Shown here in pieces: positions 54,801 through 61,851 of a stretch of 64,000 bases of DNA. Below the pieces are notes generated by a model, which was given only the letters and a program-made list of their open reading frames with translations, did no database searches and had not been told where the DNA came from. Numbering within the stretch: position 1 is the stretch's first letter; every line of letters begins with the position of its first letter. The DNA is taken from NCBI RefSeq assembly GCF_013294115.1, contig NZ_JABSNP010000007.1:62001-126000 (forward strand), written 5' to 3'. The translations under genes and the position numbers were made by a program. This DNA comes from Hymenobacter caeli (lineage in GTDB: Bacteria; Bacteroidota; Bacteroidia; Cytophagales; Hymenobacteraceae).

Positions 54801-54981
54801 GCACATCAGCAACGCCCGCCTGTTCCTGACCGGCGTCAACCTGCTGACCTTTACGAAGTACAATGGGGCTGACCCGGAGGTGAACGCCGACTACATCGCG
54901 GGAAACATTGGGCAGGGCAACGATTTCTATTCGGCCCCGCAGCTGCGCACCTACACGCTGGGCGTCATCTTGGGTTTCTAA
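51862..54981 (+). CDS. SusC-like TonB-dependent outer-membrane transporter, pair 5
   Basis: The 1039-residue protein has a signal peptide (MKMKFFTRCKLVLLLSWLLA...WAQ), a regulatory-like domain and a plug (VVGYGTQTKQDLTGSIATVG, LYVVDGIPVIND, ILKDASASAIYGSRASNGVI). The barrel ends GVILGF. It is a paralogue of SusC4 with the same subdomain order. Its DNA uses more A/T-ending codons (AAT, ATT, GAT), so the copies have not shared the same recent history. SusD5 follows after 61 bp. Confidence 0.95.
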   Translation: MKMKFFTRCKLVLLLSWLLAIPAWAQTQAISGRVSGSDGGGLPGATILEQGTTNGVSTNSDGAFTFSVKPNATLVISSVGYITQTIPVGSRATFNVTLTASATELAEAVVVGYGTQTKQDLTGSIATVGSKEINNVPVLTFEQAIQGKAAGVFIESGGGKLGQATKVRVRGTTSVSGDNQPLYVVDGIPVINDDLSGNGAPTNPLTDLNPNDIENISILKDASASAIYGSRASNGVILITTKRGKSGATHFELGYQTGVSDPTRNRKFLNATDYVALVRESANNTDDILGIPRTDPNGYTAYAESKLQSLSGGNDDYKTGLVNTDWQKELQQRRAATNQYSLSASGGDEKTRFYLAGNYIKQNGIIRNNNFERINTRINIDHKATTKLVLGLNLNLSRTLNNRIDNDNSFGTAYQAVALSPITPVIDPRTGLASGAFNPATGLPNTTFPLYYNPLLSLDNVRNATTVYRTLGNVYAAYDLAKGLTFRSELGIDLLFQTEDYKAGLLTARNTGFTVNGSGYNTTARNTRFTTNNYFTYRPTLGEKNSLEVVAGTAYEERRLDANSVSGQQFPSDAYRLINAAAVISGGSSSSSRSALLSYFGRANYAFDNKYLLTLSGRVDGSSRFSNRYGFFPAASVGWLLTEENFLKNQKILSTLKPRVSIGQTGNQQGFPDNAYTAQYSAGAYGGIATQRPASIANDNLKWETTTQTDAGIDFGFLDGRISGEVDVYQKKTKGLVLNTNLPGITGFTTYFQNVGDMENKGLEFLLTTRNALGAFTWTTSFNAATNINKVTNLGGQVINGGYINRAVEGQPIGVFYAQEFAGADPMNGDALYWKNRTITDGSTVTTVIDHSTGTTNDYNTAARVVLGNPNPRWTGGVTNTLGYKGIELNFTFQGVFGNSIYNGAGQYESVGFGNGLDNQTTDQLDRWQKPGDITNVPQARLFLGNGISNSSRFLSHGDYVRLKTTTLSYTFPTSLLGPAHISNARLFLTGVNLLTFTKYNGADPEVNADYIAGNIGQGNDFYSAPQLRTYTLGVILGF

Positions 54982-55042
54982 TCATTGGTCGTAGCCACGC
55001 TGCGGGGCATTGCCCTGCTGGGCCATTCTATCCATTCCTCAC

Positions 55043-56431
55043 ATGAAAAAAATAATTCACGTAGTTGCGCTGGGCTCTGCTTTGCTGGTAGTGCCCATGG
55101 CGGGTTGCAACAGCCGGCTGGATATCCAGCCCGTCAACACGGCCCCGGCCGACAAAGCGCTGAACACTTCTGCCGACGTCCAATCTTTGCTGCGGGCCGG
55201 CTACGCCGTCGTCGGCAGCGTTGACCTGTACGGGGGCCGCCTGCAATACACCGCCGATTTGCTCGGCGACCCCGCTGGGCCCAGCGGCGAGCTGTTCTGG
55301 CAAGGCACCTACTCGCAGCCCAACGAGATTTACAACAAGCGCATCACGACCACCAACACGTTCGTAGCGGGCACTTGGACGCAGGCTTACCAAGCCATCA
55401 ACATTGCCAACACGGTGCTGGCCAACCTGAGCAAGGTGTCCGCTGTGCAGCAGGCCCAGGTAGAAGGCGGAGCTCGGTTTATTCGGGGTGCGATGTATTT
55501 TGAGTTGGCGCGTTTTTATGGCCGGGACTGGAACGACGGCTCGCCCAGCACCAACTTGGCCGTGCCCATCTTACTGACGCCCACCAACGTGCAGGACCCC
55601 AGCGGGGTGCTGGGCGATGCGGCCAAATTGCCCCGCAACACGGTGGCCGACGTGTACGCCCAAGCCATCAGTGACCTGACGGCGGCCGAAAGCAAACTGA
55701 AGGCTTCGGCCCCCAGCTCGCCCACTAGCTCGGACGTGGCCACAACCTATACAGCCTCGGGCATGCTCTCGCGGGTGTACCTGCAGCAGCAGCGCTACGA
55801 CTTGGCGGCGGTAGAGGCCGATAAAGTGATTAGCTCAGGAATTTTCCGCCTTACTACGCCCATTGCCGACGAATTCAACTCGAAAATCAACACCAACGAA
55901 GACATTTTCGACGTCCAAATAACGGTGCAGGCGGGGGTGAACGACTTGAACACGTTTTATTCGACCAACGGCCGCGGGGGCGATATTTCCGTGCAGCAGC
56001 CGCTGCTAGACATGTTTGACCCGGCCGACGACCGCCTGAACCTGTTCAACCAGGACAACGGGGTGCTCACGACCAAATTCGACCAGGTGTACGGCAACAT
56101 CCACGAGATGCGCCTCTCTGAGATGTACCTGACCCGGGCAGAGGGTAACTTCCGCGCCAATACCACCGTGGGCGGGCTGCCTGTCGATGACATCAACATC
56201 GTGCGGGCCCGCGTCAACCTGCCCCCGCTGGCTGCAACGGACCTAACGGTGCCCATTATTCTGCAAGAGCGGCACCTGGAACTGGCCTTCGAGGGATTTT
56301 ACTTGCACGACCTCAAGCGCAACAAGCTGCCAGTGGGCACCCTGCCTTACAACTCGCCGCGCTTGATTCTGCCCATTCCCCAACGCGAGATTGACGTCAA
56401 CGCCAATTTGGTGCAAAATGCTGGTTATTAG
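55043..56431 (+). CDS. SusD/RagB-like outer-membrane lipoprotein, pair 5
   Basis: The 462-residue lipoprotein starts at ATG 55043 with an SPII signal ending VVPMAGC. It contains DIQPVNTAPADKALNTSADV, EGGARFIRGAMYFELARFYG, INIVRARVNLPPL, LQERHLELAFEGFYLHDLKR and a C-terminal VNANLVQNAGY identical in style to SusD4. It forms the second gene of the pair 5 operon and ends before the terminator at 56470. Ligand cannot be assigned. Confidence 0.94.
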   Translation: MKKIIHVVALGSALLVVPMAGCNSRLDIQPVNTAPADKALNTSADVQSLLRAGYAVVGSVDLYGGRLQYTADLLGDPAGPSGELFWQGTYSQPNEIYNKRITTTNTFVAGTWTQAYQAINIANTVLANLSKVSAVQQAQVEGGARFIRGAMYFELARFYGRDWNDGSPSTNLAVPILLTPTNVQDPSGVLGDAAKLPRNTVADVYAQAISDLTAAESKLKASAPSSPTSSDVATTYTASGMLSRVYLQQQRYDLAAVEADKVISSGIFRLTTPIADEFNSKINTNEDIFDVQITVQAGVNDLNTFYSTNGRGGDISVQQPLLDMFDPADDRLNLFNQDNGVLTTKFDQVYGNIHEMRLSEMYLTRAEGNFRANTTVGGLPVDDINIVRARVNLPPLAATDLTVPIILQERHLELAFEGFYLHDLKRNKLPVGTLPYNSPRLILPIPQREIDVNANLVQNAGY

Positions 56432-56469
56432 AGCGCAATGGTTAGCTACTGGCTGGTAAAAAGTTGAAT

Positions 56470-56506
56470 AAAAAAGGCGGCTCCGTATTCGGAGGCCGCC
56501 TTTTTT
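56470..56506. terminator. Bidirectional rho-independent terminator after SusD pair 5
   Basis: AAAAAAGGCGGC(T)CC pairs with GGAGGCCGCCTTTTTT with a single bulge, with A and T runs on either side. It serves SusD5 (+) and the SPFH gene (-). Confidence 0.85.
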
Positions 56507-56526
56507 ATGAATCAATCTGATTAATA

Positions 56527-57438
56527 CTATTTGTCTCCAATCAGCAGTTGCGGGGTGGCCCCGCGGCCGCCGCCCATGATGATGACCTTGGCGTTGGGGG
56601 AGGTGGCGATGGCTTGGTTGGCCTTGATGGCTTCGTACTGCAACAGCTTGTCGCTGAGCTGGGTGTTCACAATGCGCTGGTAGTCGGCGATGCCCTGGGC
56701 CTCGACGCGCTTGCGCTCGGCTTCCTGCTTCTCTTTTTGCAGCACGAACTGCATTTTCTGGGCGTCCTGCTCGGCGGAGATTTTGCTCTCGATGCTGGCT
56801 TTTACCGACTGGGGCAGCTGGATGTTGCGGATGAGGAGCTGGTCGAGCTGGAGGCCGTTGGTGCGGAAGTCCTTCTCGATGGCGGCCAGGATGCGGGCCT
56901 GGAATTCCTCACGGCGGGTGGAATACAGGGCTACGGCGTCGTAGTACACGGCATTGTCGCGGATGCGGGTGCGCGAGATGGCCCGCACGATTTTATCCTG
57001 GTAGTCCTCGCCGATGGTGGCCAGGATGTGGGGGGCCTGGGCGGGCACCACGTGGTAGAGCACGGTGAGGTCGATGACGACTTCCAGCCCGTCGGCCGAC
57101 AGCACGCGGATGGCGTCGTCGCCGGCCTGCTGGCCTTCGTTGCGCACCGCCGACATGGTGTAGTTCTGGGTGCGGGTGTCGAAGCGGGTCACGTCCACGA
57201 GGGGGTTCACCACGTTCAGGCCGGGCTGGAGCACGCGGGACTGCACCTGCCCGAAGAGCGTTTGCACGCCCACCTGGCCCACGCCAATCTGGGACACCGT
57301 GCTCAAGGCCAGGCCCAGCACCAGCAGTGCCCCACCTAGAAATATCAGGCCGCCGCGCAGGTGCTCCAGCCGCTCGGAAAACCGGGCCGCGTTCAGCCCT
57401 AAGATCAACAGAATGAAACCGAAAACGATGAGGGTCAT
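56527..57438 (-). CDS. SPFH/prohibitin-family membrane protein
   Basis: The 303-residue protein has two N-terminal hydrophobic helices (MTLIVFGFILLILGL and GGLIFLGGALLVLGLAL). A prohibitin-type SPFH domain follows (about 50-220, VGQVGVQTLFGQVQSRVLQP; LSADGLEVVIDLTVLYHV). A coiled coil comes next (ISAEQDAQKMQFVLQKEKQE), then a Gly-rich tail. Prohibitin-like proteins form large membrane ring assemblies linked to membrane organisation and protease control (HflKC-FtsH). The partner here is not indicated by neighbours. Confidence 0.9.
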   Translation of the reverse strand: MTLIVFGFILLILGLNAARFSERLEHLRGGLIFLGGALLVLGLALSTVSQIGVGQVGVQTLFGQVQSRVLQPGLNVVNPLVDVTRFDTRTQNYTMSAVRNEGQQAGDDAIRVLSADGLEVVIDLTVLYHVVPAQAPHILATIGEDYQDKIVRAISRTRIRDNAVYYDAVALYSTRREEFQARILAAIEKDFRTNGLQLDQLLIRNIQLPQSVKASIESKISAEQDAQKMQFVLQKEKQEAERKRVEAQGIADYQRIVNTQLSDKLLQYEAIKANQAIATSPNAKVIIMGGGRGATPQLLIGDK

Positions 57439-57519
57439 GTCAGTAAGTAGTTAACAAATAACAACGCGCAATCCGCGCGTTGAGCAAGCACTTCCGGTGG
57501 CCGGATACGCCAACGGTCA

Positions 57520-57984
57520 TCACCCCTCGTCGTCGGCGCTGAAATCGAGGGCGCGGGCCAAGGCCACGCCTTCGCGGGCAATTTCGTCGAGCAGCGCGGG
57601 GGTATCGGCGTCCAGGGTGCGGCCGAACAGGTTGAGCAATTCCTCGCCCTGCTCATTCACGTAGAGGTTATCGTAGAGCTGGTCGAAGAGCCGGGCATCG
57701 CGGCTCACGATGCGGTCGATGTCCTGCGGGTTGCGGCTCTGCTCCAGGGCCCGGTGCAACACGTCCTGTACCCGGCGGCTTTCGTCGTGGTCGCCAAGGT
57801 CGGCCAGTAGCTTAAGCAGACCCATCGCGAGGCCCAGGCGCAACTGCTCGAAGCGAAAAGGCTGCTCGGCGGGTGGAGCGGTCCGGAACCGGTCGTGGGC
57901 CTGCCGGGCGGTAGGAGTGAGGTAGTGGGATGCCTCGGCCGGGGCGGCAAAAGCGAGGTGTAAAAGTTGTTCGTAGGGCAACAT
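57520..57984 (-). CDS. Hypothetical helical cytoplasmic protein
   Basis: The 154-residue protein from ATG 57984 has no signal peptide. It is predicted helical, with many charged residues (RRVQDVLHRALEQSRNPQDI, VSRDARLFDQLYDNLYVNEQ) and an acidic C-terminus (DFSADDEG). I do not recognise a family. It lies 81 bp upstream of the SPFH gene on the same strand and may be cotranscribed; the spacer holds a small CAACGCGC/GCGCGTTG hairpin (57462-57482). The reading from 58083 overlaps the divergent gene. Confidence 0.7.
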   Translation of the reverse strand: MLPYEQLLHLAFAAPAEASHYLTPTARQAHDRFRTAPPAEQPFRFEQLRLGLAMGLLKLLADLGDHDESRRVQDVLHRALEQSRNPQDIDRIVSRDARLFDQLYDNLYVNEQGEELLNLFGRTLDADTPALLDEIAREGVALARALDFSADDEG

Positions 57985-58118
57985 GGAACGCACGGCGCGA
58001 CGCCGCGGGGCAAACGGGTAGCGGGGCGCAACCTTAGGGCCGAAAGTTACGCTTATAACAAAGCGTGGCCCGGATTGGGTCAACTCACCAGCCCCAACTT
58101 TTACTTTCTTTTGTTCCG

Positions 58119-58346
58119 ATGACGCACAAAGCCAAATGGTTATCTTTTGCCCCTGCCGGGCTCTTGTTCATCGGGGCCGGGGCCAGCATGGTGCACTGGG
58201 CCGGATCCCTGAAAGACCGCCGGGTGCCGGCCCCGCAGTGGCTCGCTGCCGGCACGGCCGCCCTTGTCGTGCTCAACGCCGGCGTCAGCCTGTTCGGCCG
58301 CGGAGTAGTAGAAAAGGTGCTGCACGAAGCAAGAGAAAAGCCGTAG
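58119..58346 (+). CDS. Small two-helix membrane protein, unknown
   Basis: The 75-residue protein from ATG 58119 has two hydrophobic segments, WLSFAPAGLLFIGAGASMV and WLAAGTAALVVLNAGVSLFG. A basic loop (SLKDRRVPAP) separates them and the tail is charged. The family is not recognised. A terminator follows at 58379. Divergent from the hypothetical gene at 57520. Confidence 0.65.
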   Translation: MTHKAKWLSFAPAGLLFIGAGASMVHWAGSLKDRRVPAPQWLAAGTAALVVLNAGVSLFGRGVVEKVLHEAREKP

Positions 58347-58378
58347 CACGTGAGGTAGCATGGTAACCGCTTAAACCC

Positions 58379-58415
58379 AAAAAAAGCGCCCCGGACCAGT
58401 CCGAGGCGCTTTTTT
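58379..58415. terminator. Bidirectional rho-independent terminator
   Basis: AAAAAAAGCGCC(C)CGGA pairs with TCCG(A)GGCGCTTTTTT; flanking A and T runs. It lies between the convergent small membrane protein and the Lys-rich exported protein. Confidence 0.8.
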
Positions 58416-58430
58416 AGCAGGAAAGAAAAG

Positions 58431-58739
58431 CTATTCGCTCTTCGCTTCCATCTTAGCGGTGCCAGTTTTGGCTTTGCGGCTGGCTTTCATGCTGGTACGC
58501 TTCACGGCACCTTCGGTTTTCTTGGCTCCGCTCTTGATGGCTTTGCCGGTCTTTTTGGCCACGTTGCCGGCGGCGTCGGCCGTGTTGTCGAGGGCCTGGC
58601 CCACGTTGGTTTTGCCGGTCTTGGTCACCACTTTGGTGGTGCCGTTGTCACGGGTTTTTACTTCGGTGGTCGGAGTCGTTTGGGCAAAAGCGGCAGTAGA
58701 GAAAGCAACGCTGGCGAGCAACAGGAGTACTTTTTTCAT
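58431..58739 (-). CDS. Small exported Lys/Thr-rich protein
   Basis: The 102-residue protein has a cleavable signal peptide (MKKVLLLLASVAFSTAAFAQ). The basic, repetitive mature part shows GQALDNTADAAGNVAKKTGK, AIKSGAKKTEGAVKR and SRKAKTGTAKMEAK. The ALDNTADAAGNVAKKTG segment resembles amphipathic 11-residue repeats of stress proteins. Periplasmic location is expected. Function is unknown; a DNA- or polymer-binding role for such basic proteins would be speculation. Confidence 0.75.
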   Translation of the reverse strand: MKKVLLLLASVAFSTAAFAQTTPTTEVKTRDNGTTKVVTKTGKTNVGQALDNTADAAGNVAKKTGKAIKSGAKKTEGAVKRTSMKASRKAKTGTAKMEAKSE

Positions 58740-58853
58740 GGGATGGGTGTAGAAAAATCGTTATGGGCCTTTGTACGATGCCCGGGTGCAAAAGTTATTT
58801 ACAAGGAATGTGCCAGAAGCCGCGGCTCCCAAAAAAGGTGCTTCTTTAATCCG

Positions 58854-60089
58854 TCAGGGTAGCAGCAGGGAGCTGTCGCCGTAGCTGAGGAAGCGGTAGC
58901 CGGTGGCCAGGGCGTGGTCGTACACCGCGCGCCAGCCGGGGCCCAGCAGGGCGGCCACCAGCAGCAGCAGGGTGCTTTCGGGCTGGTGGAAGTTGGTGAT
59001 TAGCCCTTGCACCAGCCGAAAGCGGTAGCCCGGGGCGATGAGCAGCCGGGTATTGGCCGCCAGCGCCTCGGTGCCGGTGCTTTCGAGGTGGCGCAGCAGG
59101 GCCCCCAGCGCCACGTCGGGGGCCACGTCGGGGGCGTTTTCGTAGGGTTGCCACTGGCCCACGGCCAGCTCCGGGCCCACCGGGGCCCCGGCGGCCAGCG
59201 CGGCCCCCAGCCAGTACAGGCTTTCGAGGGTGCGCAGGCTGGTGGTGCCCACGGCAATAACCGGCCGGGGCCGGTGGGCCAGCAATTGGCGCAGCAGGGC
59301 CGCCGTCACAATCAGCGGCTCGGTGTGCATGGGGTGTTCGGCCATCTGGGCGGCCTTCACGGGCTGAAACGTGCCGGCCCCCACGTGCAGCGTGACGTGG
59401 GCCGTGGCAACGCCCCGGCGGGCCAGCTCGGCCAGCAGCTCGGGGGTGAAGTGCAGGCCGGCCGTGGGGGCCGCCACGGCCCCTTCGTGGGCGGCGTACA
59501 CGGTTTGGTAGCGCACGGCGTCGGCGGCGGTGTCGGGGCGGCCCAGGTAGGGCGGCAGCGGCAGGTGCCCGGCGGCGTGCAGCACTTCGGCAAACGTGAG
59601 GTAGACCGGTTCCCAGCGGAAGTCCAGCAGGGCCGTGCCGCCCGCTTCCCGGGCCTGGCGGGCGGCCCACAGGGTGGCGGGCTGGCCATCGGGGGCGGTA
59701 AACTCCACCGCCACGGGGCCTTCCTTCCAGCGGCGGCCATTGCCCACCAAGCCGCGCCAGGTGCAGGCACCGGTTTGGGCCAGGGCGGGCTCCAGGGCCC
59801 GGTGCGGGGCCACGGGCTCCAGGCAAAACAGCTCCACGGCCCCGCCGGTGGGCCGCTGGGCCAGCAGCCGGGCCCGCACCACCTTGGTGTCGTTGAACAC
59901 CAGCAGGGTCCCTGGGGGCAGCTCGCCGGGCAAGTCGCGGAAGGTACGGTCCTGGATGACGCCGCCCCGGCTCACCAGCAAGCGGCTGGCGGCGCGGTCG
60001 GGAAGGGGGGCGGGGGCAATGCGCCCAGGGGGGAGGTCGTAAGTAAAACTGTGGATGGCGAGCTGGCGCGGGTCCGTCGGGGGGTTCAT
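58854..60089 (-). CDS. queA: S-adenosylmethionine:tRNA ribosyltransferase-isomerase
   Basis: The 411-residue enzyme forms epoxyqueuosine in tRNA from preQ1-modified tRNA and SAM. Matches include FTYDLPPGRIAPAPLPDRAA, LLVFNDTKVVRARLLAQ, AHEGAVAAPTAGLHFTPELL, VTLHVGAGTFQPVK, GTTSLRTLESL and LITNFHQPESTLLLLVAALL. It is longer than the typical 350 residues, mostly through an insertion (about 290-330, LGAALAAGAPVGPELAVGQW region) also seen in Bacteroidota homologues. It stands as a single gene. Confidence 0.95.
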   Translation of the reverse strand: MNPPTDPRQLAIHSFTYDLPPGRIAPAPLPDRAASRLLVSRGGVIQDRTFRDLPGELPPGTLLVFNDTKVVRARLLAQRPTGGAVELFCLEPVAPHRALEPALAQTGACTWRGLVGNGRRWKEGPVAVEFTAPDGQPATLWAARQAREAGGTALLDFRWEPVYLTFAEVLHAAGHLPLPPYLGRPDTAADAVRYQTVYAAHEGAVAAPTAGLHFTPELLAELARRGVATAHVTLHVGAGTFQPVKAAQMAEHPMHTEPLIVTAALLRQLLAHRPRPVIAVGTTSLRTLESLYWLGAALAAGAPVGPELAVGQWQPYENAPDVAPDVALGALLRHLESTGTEALAANTRLLIAPGYRFRLVQGLITNFHQPESTLLLLVAALLGPGWRAVYDHALATGYRFLSYGDSSLLLP

Positions 60090-60169
60090 GGGCCCAAAGG
60101 TCGGGTTTCCAGCTAAAAATCGAGCATGGGGCTATTTGAACACAGCTTCATGCTCAAATTTTGATGAAC

Positions 60170-60955
60170 CTAAGACCGGCGGAATAGCAGTAGGTGCTGC
60201 TGGGGCAGGGTTTCGATGGTGCCGACGAACTCCAGGCCCACGGCGGCCATTTCCTTGCGGGCCTGGGCCACGCTCATCTTGTGAATTTGCTTGATGGGCA
60301 CGTTGGGGTCTTCGGCGCGGTACTCTACCAGGGCCAGGCGGCCGGTACCGGGCCGCAGGGCCCGCCGGATGGCGCGGCCCATTTCGCGCGGGTAATCGAA
60401 CTCGTGGTAAGCATCCACAATCAGTACCAGGTCCACGGCGGCGGCGGGCAGGTTGGGGTTGTCGGGGCGGCCCAGCACGGGGCGCACGTTGGCCAGGTGG
60501 TTTTTGGCTTTGTTAGCGTTTAGCTCGGCAATCATCTCGGGCTGGATGTCGACGGCCAGCACCTCGCCTTTGGGCACCAGCCGCGCCATCTGGAAGGAGA
60601 AATAGCCCGTGCCGGCCCCGATGTCGGCCACTACGTCGGTGGGTTTCAACTTCAGCTCTTTCAGCAGTAGGTCGGTGCCTTCCTCCTCGCGGCGGTCGCT
60701 GCGGTCCAGCCAGTCGGCCCCTTCGTGCCCCATCACGTGGGCAATCTGCCGGCCCAGGTAGTACTTGCCAATGCCGTTGGGGTCGCGGGGCGGGGCCAGC
60801 TCGTAGCCGCTGGTGTCGGGCAGCTGCTCGGCGGGGGCGGCTACCAGCGTGGCCACGCGGCCGGTGGTGGCGGTTTCGGTGGGCAGCTGGGCGCAGGCCA
60901 GGGCCAGCAGGCCGGTGGCGGGCCCCAGCAGCCAAAGCACAAAATGTTTACGCAT
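60170..60955 (-). CDS. Class I SAM-dependent methyltransferase with lipoprotein signal
   Basis: The 261-residue protein has an N-terminal hydrophobic segment ending in a lipobox (GLLALACAQ). The Rossmann methyltransferase fold follows: motif I DVVADIGAGTGYFSFQMARL (about 108), GEVLAVDIQPEMI, then VDLVLIVDAYHEFDYPREMG and LRPGTGRLALVEY. The substrate is unknown. If the lipobox is used, the enzyme would be outside the cytoplasm, where SAM is not available, so either localisation or enzymatic activity is unusual. Confidence 0.85.
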   Translation of the reverse strand: MRKHFVLWLLGPATGLLALACAQLPTETATTGRVATLVAAPAEQLPDTSGYELAPPRDPNGIGKYYLGRQIAHVMGHEGADWLDRSDRREEEGTDLLLKELKLKPTDVVADIGAGTGYFSFQMARLVPKGEVLAVDIQPEMIAELNANKAKNHLANVRPVLGRPDNPNLPAAAVDLVLIVDAYHEFDYPREMGRAIRRALRPGTGRLALVEYRAEDPNVPIKQIHKMSVAQARKEMAAVGLEFVGTIETLPQQHLLLFRRS

Positions 60956-61175
60956 GGGAAATCAAGGCTGTTTGCGCGGGGTGAAACGCTGAAAGCGCCC
61001 GTACCGTTCAGGCCAGCAGGCCGGAAACAGGGCCCTCCGGTTAGAGTGTGAGCCAAAAGCAGGCGTCCGGGTTGGCCGCGAAAATTAAAAAAAGTGCGCG
61101 GGGTCAGCCACCAATGGCCAACTTCTCCGTAGAACGCCCAAAATAGCTTTTCATTTCTTCTCATTCTTTCTCATC

Positions 61176-61775
61176 ATGAAAAAAATCTCTTCCCCCTTCG
61201 CGCGTCTCCTGGCCGTGGCCGGCTGTGCCCTGGCCCTCGGCAGCTGCAACCGCGCCGAGTACGCCACGCTGCCCAAAGCTTCGACCTACTACGGCGAAGC
61301 CGCGCACCGCCGCGCCGTGGCCGTAGCTGCCCCTGCTGCCGCCACGCCCGCGCCGGTTGTAGCTGCTGATGCCCCCATCGCTCCGGCTCCCGTGGCCACC
61401 ACCGCGCCGGCCCCCGTGGCCGCCGCGCCGGTAGCCCCGGCCACCAAGCCGGTGGCCGCCGCTGCCCTGGCCGAAGCCGCCGCTGCCACCACAGTGGCCG
61501 CCGCGCCGGCCCCCAAGCCCACGCTGGTGCAGCGGATGCTGGCCAAAAAGGTGATGAAGAAGATGGACAAAATGATGGCCAAAGTGCAGCACAAGGACGC
61601 CACAGCTTCCACGGCCCGCATCGACGGCAACCTGCGCACCGGCCTGCTGTTCTTGCTGGTAGGCCTCATCGTTTCGCTCTTTGCTGGCGTTTCCAGCATC
61701 TTCGGGGTTATCGGGGCCATTCTGGCCGTTATCGGCATCATCTTCATTATCCTCTGGCTGCTCGACCAGGCGTAG
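61176..61775 (+). CDS. Ala/Pro-rich lipoprotein with C-terminal membrane region
   Basis: The 199-residue protein has an SPII signal with lipobox ALGSC. A low-complexity Ala/Pro/Val region (about 45-115) follows, then a basic Lys/Met-rich helix (VQRMLAKKVMKKMDKMMAKV). Two hydrophobic segments close it (TGLLFLLVGLIVSLFAGV and GVIGAILAVIGIIFIILWLL). The C-terminal pair resembles YqaE/Pmp3-like or DUF-type membrane tails. Function is unknown. It ends before the strong terminator at 61788. Confidence 0.75.
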   Translation: MKKISSPFARLLAVAGCALALGSCNRAEYATLPKASTYYGEAAHRRAVAVAAPAAATPAPVVAADAPIAPAPVATTAPAPVAAAPVAPATKPVAAAALAEAAAATTVAAAPAPKPTLVQRMLAKKVMKKMDKMMAKVQHKDATASTARIDGNLRTGLLFLLVGLIVSLFAGVSSIFGVIGAILAVIGIIFIILWLLDQA

Positions 61776-61787
61776 TACCATCCGCAA

Positions 61788-61837
61788 GGCAACCAAAAAG
61801 GGCCCTGGCTTAATTGCCAGGGCCCTTTTTGGTTGCC
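61788..61837. terminator. Bidirectional terminator hairpin
   Basis: Perfect 22-bp arms 61788-61809/61816-61837 (AACCAAAAAGGGCCCTGG within) around a 6-base loop, with A5/T5 inside the arms. It serves the lipoprotein gene (+) and priA (-), which converge. Confidence 0.85.
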
Positions 61838-61851
61838 GCCGGTCGCCCGTG

